Below, piece after piece: positions 38,036 through 47,262 of a DNA stretch of 64,000 bases. The stretch comes from a bacterium 1XD42-76. GTDB lineage: Bacteria; Bacillota; Clostridia; Lachnospirales; Lachnospiraceae. Position numbers and translations under genes: made by a program. The notes under the pieces were generated by a model, which saw only the letters and a program-made list of their open reading frames with translations, was not told where the DNA came from and searched no databases. Position 1 is the stretch's first letter, and each line of letters begins with the position of its first letter. The stretch lies in the NCBI GenBank assembly GCA_009917545.1, contig QZDW01000009.1, positions 88,481-152,480 on the forward strand, written 5' to 3'.

Positions 38036-38303
38036 CCTCGATTACCCTTCTGACCTTTTTCAAATAGCGCTGCATCTCTTCACTGTGAACACTCCCGGAT
38101 GCTCCCCATACTGCTTCGCAGCAGGTGTCGCAGTCCTCCTCTGCAAACACAATTTCTATGTCCTGCGGATACTCGGTCAACAGATCGAACAGCGCGTCCA
38201 GATTCTCCCCGTAATGTTCTGCGAAGCCAAACTGCTCCTTCAGATACTGGTGAAGGCTGTCACGGTCCCTGCACGCGCCAAAATCCAGCGTCACCCTCCT
38301 CAT
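38001..38303 (-). CDS. barstar family ribonuclease inhibitor
   Basis: This 100-residue protein carries the barstar core: a beta strand, then FAEHYGENLDALFDLLTEY, in which the aspartates equivalent to barstar Asp35 and Asp39 are kept, then a parallel strand and a C-terminal helix. It should cap the active site of the barnase-like protein encoded 40 bases upstream, protecting the cytoplasm. Confidence 0.88.
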   Translation of the reverse strand: MRRVTLDFGACRDRDSLHQYLKEQFGFAEHYGENLDALFDLLTEYPQDIEIVFAEEDCDTCCEAVWGASGSVHSEEMQRYLKKVRRVIEDAAEENSRLYV

Positions 38304-38343
38304 ATTCCCTCCCGGCTTTCATGTTCTCAGACTGACAGCTCCG

Positions 38344-38970
38344 CTATTCCTGCGGATACAGCAGTTCAAACGTTTTATAATGGTCTCCCGTGTAATAGAT
38401 TAACCCGTCATCTGAATAGACAAGGCGCTCGGCTCCCCGGCTCCCTTTGTCATAATTGATATCACACTCGTAATAGTGCCGCCCTTTCTTATCAGGAAGC
38501 TGTCCCTCATAGTTGCCGAAGCGGCTTCCTCCGATGCTCTTTCCCGGAGCCACTGCGTCAAGCTGTCCGGCCGCGCCCTGCTTCTTCTTCCATCCGAGTT
38601 CCTCGGCTTCCTTTTTCGTAATATAATTGGATGGCAGGCGGCCATATGTATGCAGGTACAGCGCCACATCATCCCGGGAGGTGTAGGTCCCGTCCTCCGC
38701 GATCGAGGGGGCATCCGAAGTATCGCTTCTTGGCTCTGCATCTTTCGCAGCCTCTGAGACAATGGTTTCAGAAGCCTCCGGCAAAGCCGCGGAAGGCTCT
38801 GATATGGCTGTGGATGTCTCTGCCGTTCCTTGTTCTGTAGGAATGCCGGCTGCATTCCCGGCCGTATAACCGCATCCTGCAGCGGATGCCAGCACAAACA
38901 TCGTAACAAAAAGTGCCGCCATCCAGCCTGATATGCGTTTGATCTGTCGTCTGAATCTCTCTCTTTCCAT
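38344..38970 (-). CDS. membrane-tethered or secreted barnase-like ribonuclease
   Basis: The C-terminal ~110 residues match barnase: LPSNYITKKEAEELGW, the catalytic Glu in YYECDINY, the two Args in GSRGAERLVYS and the catalytic His in GDHYKTF, all present. The N-terminus has a basic stretch, a hydrophobic segment ending ASAAGCGYT (a lipobox is possible, with Ala at -3) and a ~70-residue Ser/Thr/Glu/Ala linker. It is thus an exported guanyl-specific RNase, perhaps anchored as a lipoprotein. AGGAGG favours the ATG at 38970. Barstar follows directly. Confidence 0.88.
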   Translation of the reverse strand: MERERFRRQIKRISGWMAALFVTMFVLASAAGCGYTAGNAAGIPTEQGTAETSTAISEPSAALPEASETIVSEAAKDAEPRSDTSDAPSIAEDGTYTSRDDVALYLHTYGRLPSNYITKKEAEELGWKKKQGAAGQLDAVAPGKSIGGSRFGNYEGQLPDKKGRHYYECDINYDKGSRGAERLVYSDDGLIYYTGDHYKTFELLYPQE

Positions 38971-39095
38971 ACGTTGGCAATCCTCCTGCCATGATTCCAT
39001 GCTGTTTTTATTTCCTGTATGTCACTGCCAGGATGCGGTCAAGGCGCCCGGCGGTTCCTCATTTCATGCTGGTATACACAGGAATTTCTTTTTTT

Positions 39096-39124
39096 ATTCT
39101 ACCATCATAACATATATAAAGCAA
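39096..39124 (-). promoter_or_regulatory. promoter of the barnase-barstar transcript
   Basis: On the minus strand -35 TTGCTT (39119-39124) and -10 TAGAAT (39096-39101) are 17 bases apart, about 125 bases before the RNase start. Confidence 0.6.
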
Positions 39125-39241
39125 CTTATTTTCTTCTTTATTTGCACGCCTTTCACATTTCTGACATAATTTTTGCACAATTCTGTATATTTCATATGCG
39201 AACCCGTGGTCTCTGTTTTTTATATCTTCATGCGCAGGAAT

Positions 39242-39742
39242 TCACCCCTGAACGGTATGTTTATTTACAAGGCACGGCCTGCTGCCTGGCATATCCCGCT
39301 GCATTTTCACTACAAACTCTGCCGTCCCCGCCTCCGTCCTGCGCTCTTTTGTCATCCGGAACCCATGTGACTGATAGAATCGAATCGCCTGCTCATTCTT
39401 TTCCAGTACCCAAAGCCATCTCACCCCCTGTTCCTGTATCGCAAATGTGATGAGCTGCGTCCCGATTCCCATATTCTGGAAAAACGGATCCACATACAGT
39501 TCCTGGATTTCATTCTGCCCGGTATGAATCATTCCTTTAACAAATTCATCATCATATACCCAGACAGATTCTAATTTTTCTGTGTCTGCAAGATACTCCT
39601 GTGCCAATGGAAGGACCTGCATTTCTCCGAAGGACACCTTATCGTTGCAGAATATACGGCGATAATGGACTCTTTTGGCAAAAATAAGGATCTCGGCCAG
39701 CCGTGAAGCATCCTGTACAGATGCTTTTCTGATCGGTTTCAT
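39242..39742 (-). CDS. GNAT family N-acetyltransferase
   Basis: This 166-residue protein has the acetyl-CoA-binding motif FFQNMGIGTQLI at about 93-104, followed by the NEQAIRFYQSHGF strand-helix. The substrate is not identifiable from sequence. It lies 78 bases after the rtcB stop on the same strand. Confidence 0.88.
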   Translation of the reverse strand: MKPIRKASVQDASRLAEILIFAKRVHYRRIFCNDKVSFGEMQVLPLAQEYLADTEKLESVWVYDDEFVKGMIHTGQNEIQELYVDPFFQNMGIGTQLITFAIQEQGVRWLWVLEKNEQAIRFYQSHGFRMTKERRTEAGTAEFVVKMQRDMPGSRPCLVNKHTVQG

Positions 39743-39820
39743 TATAGAACTTCCTCCTGTTTCCCAGATATGCCCGAACGCTGTGCCCGGTTAAATTTTT
39801 AACGCCAACCAGATATCGCA

Positions 39821-41035
39821 CTAATCAGAAGCTTTAAAATTATAGATTGGTTTCATTACGTCAATGACATCTACAGATTCCCTGATTACATCTATAATGT
39901 CCGCAAGACTCTTATACGCCATCGGCGCTTCGTCCAATGTATTTTCATTTACAGAAGTTGTGTAAACATCCTTCATTGTCTCCTTGTATTCTGACATGCT
40001 TAAGCTGTTCTTCGCTTTCGTTCTGGACATAAGCCTTCCGGCTCCATGAGGCGCAGAGTCATTCCATTCCGGATTCCCTTTTCCGATTGCAAGTACACTC
40101 CCGTCCCTCATGTTGATTGGAATCAGTACCTTCTCGCCATTATGAGCTGCGATTGCGCCCTTTCTTAAAATCATTTCGTCTGTGTCAATATAATTATGAA
40201 TCGTATGGAATGCCCCGCCTCCGGCCATACCGGTTCTCTCCAATATAACCTCGGCCATTTTCTCTCTGTTTCGCCTTGCAAATGCCTGACATATCTCAAC
40301 ATCGTGGAGATAATCCTCAAGATATTTTCCTGAAAGGTAACATAGATCTTCCGGTATACTTGTCTCCGATTCATAGACCTGCCAATGGAGCTGCTTTAAC
40401 GCCTCCTGTATTTCACGCCTGCGCCCCTGTTCTTTATAGGTACGGATGATTTCATCGCGCTTTTCAAGGTAATCACCATACCCCCTGTCAAGGTTGACTG
40501 CCAGCCTCTGATAAAACTCTGCTACCTGCTTCCCAAGATTTCTTGAACCTGAATGGATAATAAGGTATTTCGTGCCGTCTGAGGCTTCGTCAATTTCTAT
40601 GAAATGATTTCCGCCGCCCAGAGTGCCCAGCGACCGCTCCAGCCTCCTCGTATCCCTGAGCTCTCTGTAGCATATGAGCCCTGTCAGATCAAAGCGCTCC
40701 TGCCGCCCTTCCCAGACGTTCATCCCTGAGGGAATAAAATGTGCCGCTTCATCGACCTTTTCAAAATCAATGCCTGTTTTTCCCAGGTTTACTGTATACA
40801 TACCGCATCCGATATCGACTCCCACTACATTCGGCACAACCTTATCTGTAATCGTCATTGTGGTTCCAATCGTGCAGCCCTTACCGGAATGCACATCAGG
40901 CATAATGCGAATCCTGGAACCTTCTGTCACAATGTAGTCGCACATACGTCTGATCTGCTCGATTGCCTCCTCCTCGACTATCTTTGCATAACAGACAGCA
41001 GTATTCACTCTTCCTGTGATTTTAATCATGTCCAT
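39821..41035 (-). CDS. rtcB: RtcB family RNA ligase
   Basis: This manganese/GTP-dependent ligase joins 2',3'-cyclic phosphate (or 3'-phosphate) and 5'-OH RNA ends. Conserved motifs are all visible: VGVDIGCGM, LGGGNHFIEI, IIHSGSRNLGK and the guanylylated His in SAPHGAGRLMSR. GGAGAAA supports the ATG at 41035 (404 residues, the shorter RtcB class). No rtcA or rtcR gene is nearby. Confidence 0.93.
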   Translation of the reverse strand: MDMIKITGRVNTAVCYAKIVEEEAIEQIRRMCDYIVTEGSRIRIMPDVHSGKGCTIGTTMTITDKVVPNVVGVDIGCGMYTVNLGKTGIDFEKVDEAAHFIPSGMNVWEGRQERFDLTGLICYRELRDTRRLERSLGTLGGGNHFIEIDEASDGTKYLIIHSGSRNLGKQVAEFYQRLAVNLDRGYGDYLEKRDEIIRTYKEQGRRREIQEALKQLHWQVYESETSIPEDLCYLSGKYLEDYLHDVEICQAFARRNREKMAEVILERTGMAGGGAFHTIHNYIDTDEMILRKGAIAAHNGEKVLIPINMRDGSVLAIGKGNPEWNDSAPHGAGRLMSRTKAKNSLSMSEYKETMKDVYTTSVNENTLDEAPMAYKSLADIIDVIRESVDVIDVMKPIYNFKASD

Positions 41036-41153
41036 ACTTTTTCTCCATTTCTCTGACATACCGGAACCTATGCAACGTACACCCTGAGTGGAACGGCAGT
41101 CATCCGGCTGGCGGTTGGTTCACGCCTTTCTTACCAGTTATGTTGATATCTGC

Positions 41154-41197
41154 AAAAAAATACCGCTTACCTGGTGCATTCACACAAGATAAGCGGT
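41154..41197 (-). terminator. terminator between the 51-residue ORF and rtcB
   Basis: On the minus strand ACCGCTTA (pairing 41190-41197 with 41162-41169) forms an 8-bp stem with a 20-base loop and is followed by ATTTTTTT. It would end transcription about 36 bases past the small ORF. Confidence 0.75.
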
Positions 41198-41232
41198 TCA
41201 AAATCTATCATTCCGGATTCTGCTGCGTTCCC

Positions 41233-41388
41233 CTATTCCGGCAGACCGACATCCTTCCATACAGGTTCCCCTTCAAGCTCATTCTTATCTGAACACACAA
41301 AACCAAAGCCCCACTCTTTTTTATAATCGAGTGATGCACTTTTTATACTTTCCAGATATAAATAACTTGGGCGAATCGTTGTAAACAT
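41233..41388 (-). CDS. small hypothetical protein, 51 residues
   Basis: An unlisted short frame reads MFTTIRPSYLYLESIKSASL and ends VWKDVGLPE. Support: GGAAAGGAAAAA just before the ATG, a promoter at 41447-41475 and a strong terminator after the stop. The composition is that of a soluble protein (many aromatic and charged residues), with no membrane segment. No family was recognised. Confidence 0.6.
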   Translation of the reverse strand: MFTTIRPSYLYLESIKSASLDYKKEWGFGFVCSDKNELEGEPVWKDVGLPE

Positions 41389-41446
41389 CTTTTTTCCTTT
41401 CCCGGATCCATTTCCCCTCTGAAGCCGCTTCTCCTTTTTCTGTTAT

Positions 41447-41475
41447 ATTTTAACACAAGAATCCCCGGATGTCAT
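41447..41475 (-). promoter_or_regulatory. promoter of the 51-residue ORF
   Basis: On the minus strand -35 ATGACA (41470-41475) and -10 TAAAAT (41447-41452) are 17 bases apart, about 59 bases before the start codon. Confidence 0.6.
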
Positions 41476-41921
41476 TATATTTATGATATAATAATAAATT
41501 ACGTTAAATGAAAAAGTAAATCCCACTCTGGACTGAATTTAGTCTTACACTCTGTTCCTAATTACAGGTAATTATCTGTTTTTTGCAAATATTAATAAAG
41601 AAGCTTTCCGGGCAATAACAAACGTTTTGCTGGAGTGAGAAGCAGTGACCACAGCTACAGTTCTTATGAACCTAATTGTAACATCCGGAACCATGTCAAT
41701 AAAGTAACTTATTAACTCATAGACAGAGAAAAGGATGGAGCAACATTGATGAAGAGAAAACTTCAGATTGGATGTTTAGAATTATCCTCCTGTCTAATCA
41801 AAAAGAATAAGTCTGTAAGCCTTTTTCTTGCTTACAAACTTATTATACGAGGGTGTAAATTAGCAGCTTTGCCGTACAGCTCATAAACGGAACCAACGGA
41901 ATCGTCATTTTATGATTTCAT
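41476..41921. other. AT-rich non-coding region at the island's left edge
   Basis: No convincing gene. It is markedly AT-richer than the preceding chromosome and holds the terminator of the feo remnant (41800-41844). A 45-codon plus-strand frame (41749-41886) with a modest ribosome-binding site exists but runs through that terminator. This is the likely junction between chromosome and accessory island. Confidence 0.45.
41800..41844 (-). terminator. terminator of the feoAB remnant transcript
   Basis: On the minus strand two 15-base arms (41830-41844 and 41806-41820) pair at 14 positions around 9 bases and are followed by C-TTTTT. It lies about 80 bases past the broken feoB. Confidence 0.75.
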
Positions 41922-43311
41922 TCACTGGATAGTATTCTGATTGCCATAACCGCAGGCACCAAGCAGACAAAACCAATCAGCATAGGAACAATGCTTCTCC
42001 CTGTAAAACCAATCTTACGGAGCAGCCTGTCTATGACAAAAGCCATTCTTGCGATATGTCTATCCAATGTTCTCCAAAATGGAGAGGAAGAAAAACATAG
42101 TCACAATCGTTGGCAGCAAACTGAGTACACTTCCCACACCGCTACAAACACCGTCAATCACAAGGGAGTGAACCATCGGATTCACCTGCGCCTTTACAAG
42201 CAAAACCTATCAAGCAGAGCAATCACCCTATCAATTCCCATACCCATCAGATCAGACAATGCCGCACCAATAAAACTAAACGTCATAACAAATACAAGAG
42301 CCATAATCCCGACAAAACATGGAATCGCTTTATACTTTCCTGTTAAAATCCGATCTATCGACATACTGCGTTTATGTTCCTGGCTTTCATGGGGACGGAC
42401 TACTGTTTTTGCACACAGAGCCTCAATAAACAAAAATCTCATATTAGCAAGCGCAGCTTCTCGGTCAAGTCCTGTTTCCACTTCCAATACCGAAACAAGA
42501 TGTTCAAATATGTCAGACTTTTCAGGAAAAATAGTAAGTTTTTCTTTAATCAAACGGTCATGTTCTATCAGTTTTATAACTGTAAAGCGGACTGGCAACC
42601 CTTTCTCTTTTGCCTCTGGCTCCAATATATGTACTGTCGCATGAATACATCGATGTACCGCACCTACGGAATCATGTTCATCACTGCCGGACAAAAATCA
42701 ACCCTGCCGGGACTTTCCCTATGCCTTGCTACATGGATTGCATAGTCAGTCAATTCCGTGGGTCCCTCGTTTTTTGCAGCAGAAATCGGCACTACCGGAA
42801 TACTAAGCTCCACAAGTTGCATGGTAAGGTAAAGGTTCCTCTCCATATTGGCAGCGTCAACAATATTGATAATCCCGTCCAGGTGCGTATCCATCAGAAA
42901 ATCCCTTGTCACAATTTCCTCACTGGAATAAGGGGAAAGGGAATAATCTCCGGTAAATCTGTTACAATTGCCTCTGAATGTTTACGAATCATACCGTCTT
43001 TGCGGTCAACCGTTGCTCCGGGAAAGTTCCTCACATGCTGATTTACTCCTGCAAGCTGGTTACACAAAGTTGTTTTCCCGTAATTCTGATTTCCCACCAG
43101 TGCGAAAGCAATCTTTGTTCCTTCAGTTGTCTCATTCGCCGCATCGTGGACATGATAGCTTTTTTGCCCTTCCAAGTTCACCGACTCCTGGGTGTTCTAC
43201 AGCCTGTGTTCTTTGTGAAGCATGAATTTTTTCCGCTTTGATATAAACCTTCTCCACCATAATTTTTTGCGCTTCGTCAACCCGCAATGTTAATTCATAA
43301 CCCCTCCTTCC
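41922..43311 (-). pseudogene. feoB: decayed ferrous iron transport genes feoA (3' end) and feoB (5' part)
   Basis: Reading down the minus strand, 43311-43260 encodes a FeoA C-terminus (YELTLRVDEAQKIMVEKVY), with no N-terminal part. Next come FeoB pieces in different frames: the G-domain P-loop GNQNYGKTTL with NQHVRNFPGATVD, then NIVDAANMERNLYLTMQL, the helical domain, and first membrane segments ending VPAVMAIRILSSE before a stop at 41922. Frameshifts and deletions break it, and roughly the C-terminal half of FeoB is missing. The protein cannot work as a GTP-dependent Fe2+ importer. Confidence 0.85.
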
Positions 43312-45327
43312 TTACAGTTTTTTCACAAACAGACAACGGATTGCGTTCAGCACAGCAAGAATCATAACCCCTACGTCTGCAAAAATCGCCAGATACATAT
43401 TTGCAATTCCCACAGCCCCTAATGCGAGGCAGGCAAATTTAACAACAAGTGCCATTGAAATATTCTGATAAACAATCCGCAGGCATTTTCTTGAAATTTT
43501 AATTGCCTTTGCAATCTTAATCGGATCGTCATCCATCAGAACAATATCCGCTGCTTCGATTGCCGCATCGGAACCCATTGCCCCCATAGCGATACCAATA
43601 TCCGCTCTGGAAAGCACAGGTGCGTCATTGATACCGTCACCCACAAATGCCAGCTTTGCCTTGCCAGGCTTCACCCGCAGAAGTTCTTCTACTTTTTCAA
43701 CCTTATCTGCTGGCAAAAGTTCGCTGTAAACTTCATCAATCCCAAGTGATGCAGCAACCTGATTTGCCACTTTCTTTGCATCTCCGGTCAGCATGACGGC
43801 TCTTTCTACTCCCGCTTTCTTCAATTCCGCAATCGCCGCCTTAGAATGAGGTTTAATCATATCAGAAATCACGATATGACCTGCATATTTCCCATTAATT
43901 GCCATGTGGATAATTGTTCCGGTCTGGTGACAGTCCTGATAAGGAATATTCAAATGCTTCATCAGTTTATCGTTCCCGGCTGCAACCTCCATGCCGTCTA
44001 CTTTTGCAGTCACACCGTTTCCGCTGATTTCCTGTATATCCGATACACGAGTCCTGTCAATTTCTCTCCCATATGCCCGCTGTAAACTCTTGCTGATCGG
44101 GTGGGAAGATGCGCTTTCTGCAAAAGCAGCATACTCTAACAATTTTTCATTCCCTATGGTAGAATGATGAATCCCATTTACTTCAAAGACACCCTTTGTC
44201 ATGGTTCCGGTTTTGTCAAAAACAACATATTTTGTCTGGGAGAGGATTTCCAGATAATTGGAGCCTTTCACCAAAACACCCTCCTTGCTTGCTCCTCCGA
44301 TACCTGCAAAGAAACTTAAAGGAATACTGATAACAAGCGCACAAGGGCAACTGATAACAAGGAATGTCAATGCCCGGTAAATCCAGACTCCCCAATCGGC
44401 AGACAGCCCCATAAAAAGCATACGGACAACAGGAGGAAGGAATGCCAGCGCCAATGCTGCATAGCAGACAGCCGGAGTATAGATTTTTGCAAACTTCGAG
44501 ATAAAATCCTCTGATTTCGATTTGCGGGAACTTGCATTTTCCACCAAATCCAAAATCTTAGAAACCGTAGATTCTCCAAACTCTTTTGTTGTCTGTATCT
44601 TCAATACTCCTGTCATACTGATACAGCCGCTGATTACTTCATCACCTACTTTTACCTCCCTTGGCAGACTTTCCCCGGTCAATGCACTGGTATTCAGACT
44701 GGAAACGCCCTCAACAATAATTCCGTCAATCGGCACTTTTTCTCCTGGCTGTACAACAATTACACTGCCAATCCCTACCTCATCCGGATCTACCTGCTCC
44801 AACTTCCCATTTTTCTCTACATTTGCATAATCGGGACGAATATCCATCAGGTTACTGATATTACGGCGGCTTTTTCCAACTGCATACCCTTGAAACCACT
44901 CACCAATCTGATAAAACAGCATAACAGCAATGGCTTCCAGATATTCACCATTCTCATAAATAGCCAGTGCCATTGCTCCAATCGTAGCCACCGCCATCAG
45001 AAAACTCTCGTCAAATACCTGACGGTTTTTTATACCCTTTATAGCTTTTCTCAAAATGTCATATCCGATAATCAGATAATTAATCAAATAGCACGCAAAA
45101 CGAAGCCATCTTCCGGCAGACGGAAATAAATACCCGCAGGCTGTATCGAACATCTCTGCGGAAATAAACTGGAGTGCCAGCAAGATTCCGGCACTGAGTA
45201 AAATCCGAATCATCATAACCCTTTGCTTTTTTGTCATTCCATCTTTGCGGCTGCCAACAAAAATAAGAAGCGACGCAGCCATTATAATGACAACCATAAG
45301 TAATATACTTATTACTAATTCCTCCAT
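43312..45327 (-). CDS. cadA: zinc/cadmium-type P1B ATPase
   Basis: This 671-residue heavy-metal efflux pump lacks the usual N-terminal HMA domain. Visible are TGES (217-220), the metal-path CPC (327-329), the phosphorylated Asp371 in DKTGTMTKG, the SHPISKS HP motif and GDGINDAPV. The last helices have a Lys and the ADVG Asp typical of the P1B-2 (Zn/Cd/Pb) class. A separate 72-residue HMA protein encoded 114 bases upstream may supply the missing domain. The stop abuts the truncated feoA remnant, indicating a deletion or insertion junction. Confidence 0.92.
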   Translation of the reverse strand: MEELVISILLMVVIIMAASLLIFVGSRKDGMTKKQRVMMIRILLSAGILLALQFISAEMFDTACGYLFPSAGRWLRFACYLINYLIIGYDILRKAIKGIKNRQVFDESFLMAVATIGAMALAIYENGEYLEAIAVMLFYQIGEWFQGYAVGKSRRNISNLMDIRPDYANVEKNGKLEQVDPDEVGIGSVIVVQPGEKVPIDGIIVEGVSSLNTSALTGESLPREVKVGDEVISGCISMTGVLKIQTTKEFGESTVSKILDLVENASSRKSKSEDFISKFAKIYTPAVCYAALALAFLPPVVRMLFMGLSADWGVWIYRALTFLVISCPCALVISIPLSFFAGIGGASKEGVLVKGSNYLEILSQTKYVVFDKTGTMTKGVFEVNGIHHSTIGNEKLLEYAAFAESASSHPISKSLQRAYGREIDRTRVSDIQEISGNGVTAKVDGMEVAAGNDKLMKHLNIPYQDCHQTGTIIHMAINGKYAGHIVISDMIKPHSKAAIAELKKAGVERAVMLTGDAKKVANQVAASLGIDEVYSELLPADKVEKVEELLRVKPGKAKLAFVGDGINDAPVLSRADIGIAMGAMGSDAAIEAADIVLMDDDPIKIAKAIKISRKCLRIVYQNISMALVVKFACLALGAVGIANMYLAIFADVGVMILAVLNAIRCLFVKKL

Positions 45328-45441
45328 AATAAAACTCCTTTCAAAATATGCTTAATTATTTAATCGTTATTGGTAAAAATAACACCCCTAAATTGCAGCG
45401 GCGCATTTTAAGGGTGTCACTCTGTCACAGGCAGCTACCGC

Positions 45442-45660
45442 TTAAAGAAAAATCTCGCAGTCCGGCTCCACTTTTTTACAAGCATCCAGCACGTTCTTCA
45501 TGACATCTTTCGGCTCCTGCCCCTCATCAAACTCCACAATCATTTTCTGTGTCATGAAATTAACTGTTGCGCTATGCACACCAGCAGTCTTGCGGGCCGC
45601 ATCCTCCATCAAATTTGCGCAGTTGGCACAGTCTACCTCGATCTTGTAAGTTTTCTTCAT
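45442..45660 (-). CDS. HMA-domain metal-binding protein
   Basis: This 72-residue ferredoxin-like heavy-metal-associated domain has the metal-binding CANC at residues 12-15 (DCANCANLMED) rather than the copper-chaperone M-x-C-x-x-C. The C-terminus has another cysteine (ACKKVEPDCEIFL). It probably hands Zn or Cd to, or regulates, the adjacent P1B ATPase. Confidence 0.88.
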   Translation of the reverse strand: MKKTYKIEVDCANCANLMEDAARKTAGVHSATVNFMTQKMIVEFDEGQEPKDVMKNVLDACKKVEPDCEIFL

Positions 45661-45690
45661 TGTAAAGTCCTCCTTGTTATTTTTAAATTC

Positions 45691-45732
45691 AATGATTAAG
45701 TACTTGTTTAATTATTATAGCCGTAGTATAAT
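45691..45732 (+). promoter_or_regulatory. arsR promoter with overlapping ArsR/SmtB-type operator
   Basis: -35 TTGTTT (45704-45709) and -10 TATAAT (45727-45732) are 17 bases apart. An inverted repeat AATGATTAA (45691-45699), 8-base gap, TTAATTATT (45708-45716) matches at 8 of 9 positions and overlaps the -35. This is where ArsR/SmtB metal sensors bind. The divergent HMA-cadA genes start 31 bases to the left, so the site could control both directions. Confidence 0.65.
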
Positions 45733-45961
45733 ACGGAAAAAGACACACGTCAATATCCCCAAAGCATTCCCTCCCAAACGGGCGAAAAGTATTTCCGTTT
45801 GGGCGAAATACAAGCCAAAGACCCCGCTGCAAGCAACGGGGCATCAAATTTGTAGCGCTGTAGAGCAGCGGGGTATTTGACCCTCGCGGCAGTCGCCAAA
45901 TGTGCATGCAAGCATGCCCGCTTGGCTCGTTGCCCGCAGGAATAAAAGAAAGGAAAACAAT
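45733..45961 (+). promoter_or_regulatory. hairpin-rich 5' leader of arsR
   Basis: This roughly 225-base leader has no gene. CCCCGCTG (45822-45829) can pair locally with the CGGGG at 45837-45841 or, over 8 bp, with CAGCGGGG (45866-45873). GTATTTC (45789-45795) and GAAATAC (45805-45811) form a third stem, and GGGCGAAA occurs twice. The alternatives suggest attenuation or a mobile-element-derived structure. Confidence 0.4.
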
Positions 45962-46330
45962 ATGGATAATATGAAATTGCCACATCAACATGGAGAAGGA
46001 CAACAGACTGTACTGATCCAGAAACAGTTAGACCATGTAGATTATTTTCAAACCGTAGCGGAAGTTTTCAAACAGCTTGGAGATACCACCAGAATCCGAA
46101 TTTTCTGGCTTCTCTGCCACCAGGAGGAATGTGTCCTCAATATTTCAGTTCTGCTTCATATGTCAAGCCCGGCAGTGTCACATCATCTCAGACCATTGAA
46201 AAACAGCGGTCTTATTGTTTGCCGGCGTGAAGGAAAAGAGGTTTACTATCGTGCCGCAGATACGCCACAGGGACGTCTGCTGCATCAGATGATTGAGCAG
46301 GTTATGGAAATCACCTGCCCCCAATTATGA
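45962..46330 (+). CDS. ArsR/SmtB family metal-responsive repressor
   Basis: This 122-residue winged-helix protein has the DNA-binding helices in VLLHMSSPAVSHHLRPLK and the LGDTTRIRIFWLL segment of the family. Cysteines in CHQEEC (about 56-61) and CPQL at the end, and His-rich termini (PHQHGE), are candidate Zn/Cd ligands. Two upstream ATGs are ignored because AAAGGAAAA precedes 45962. It is divergent from the HMA-cadA pair it presumably represses. Confidence 0.9.
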   Translation: MDNMKLPHQHGEGQQTVLIQKQLDHVDYFQTVAEVFKQLGDTTRIRIFWLLCHQEECVLNISVLLHMSSPAVSHHLRPLKNSGLIVCRREGKEVYYRAADTPQGRLLHQMIEQVMEITCPQL

Positions 46331-46340
46331 GGTCTGCCCT

Positions 46341-47261
46341 ATGAATGAGGAATTGAAAAAAACACAAAAAAATGTGGAGAAATTTCATCAAGAGGTATCA
46401 CAGACTCTCATTCCGCTTTATTCCGGTATTGAGTTATGCTATCTTACATTTTCAACTGATTCTTTTTCTGTGCGGCATAAGGCTATATCACATATTATTC
46501 AGATTAACTACTGCAAATCCGGACAGCTTATGTGGGAGATGAAAAACGGAAACCGTATATATCTGAATCCGGGAGATTTTTCTCTCCATACCATGAAAGC
46601 CTGTACGGATTCTGTACTTACTTTTCCAAACAATAGGTATCAGGGACTTAGTATTTATATTGATCTGCCAAAAGCCTCTGGAAATCCACCTGACCTGCTG
46701 GAAAACAGTACTATTTTGGAAACCGTATTGCCTAAAAAATTTTGCCAAAACGATAGTCCTGTCTTTCTTGCCGGAAATGAACAGACGGAAAGTATCTTTT
46801 CTGCATTTTATAACCAGCCTGAAACCCTTACGCTTCCATACCAGAAAATCAAAGTTTTAGAATTGTTGTTATACCTTACCAAAATGGAATTTACTCCCCA
46901 AAGCAAATTGGTTGAATATCAATTCGAGCTAACAGAAACTATCCGAAAAATTCATGACCAGCTTTTGCAACACATGGAGCAAAGAATTACCATAGAGGAA
47001 CTTTCAAAACAATATCTCATCAATCAAACAACTTTGAAAAATGTTTTCAAATCTGTTTATGGAACTTCCATTGCAGCACATATCAAGGAACACCGAATGC
47101 GGCAAGCTGCCTATATGTTAATAGAATCAAATATGAATATAGCGGAGATTGCACAGGCTGTTGGCTATGATAGCCAAAGTAAGTTTACAACTGCATTTAA
47201 AGCATATTTTAAAGTCCTTCCCAGAGAATATCGAAAAAATAAAACCAAGCAAAATACCTAA
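46341..47261 (+). CDS. AraC family transcriptional regulator
   Basis: The 306-residue protein has a cupin-like N-terminal domain (about 50-140) and a C-terminal double helix-turn-helix (about 205-300: ITIEELSKQYLINQTTLKNV and MNIAEIAQAVGYDSQSKFTT). Its start is 10 bases past the arsR stop, with GAGG spanning that stop. The effector is unknown; pairing with arsR and the metal genes suggests a metal or siderophore link, by inference only. Confidence 0.9.
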   Translation: MNEELKKTQKNVEKFHQEVSQTLIPLYSGIELCYLTFSTDSFSVRHKAISHIIQINYCKSGQLMWEMKNGNRIYLNPGDFSLHTMKACTDSVLTFPNNRYQGLSIYIDLPKASGNPPDLLENSTILETVLPKKFCQNDSPVFLAGNEQTESIFSAFYNQPETLTLPYQKIKVLELLLYLTKMEFTPQSKLVEYQFELTETIRKIHDQLLQHMEQRITIEELSKQYLINQTTLKNVFKSVYGTSIAAHIKEHRMRQAAYMLIESNMNIAEIAQAVGYDSQSKFTTAFKAYFKVLPREYRKNKTKQNT

Positions 47262-47262
47262 T

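Noticed and set aside
41749..41886. 45-residue plus-strand frame in the island's left edge
   Set aside because: It crosses a strong minus-strand terminator hairpin, which explains the sequence better; no family recognised.
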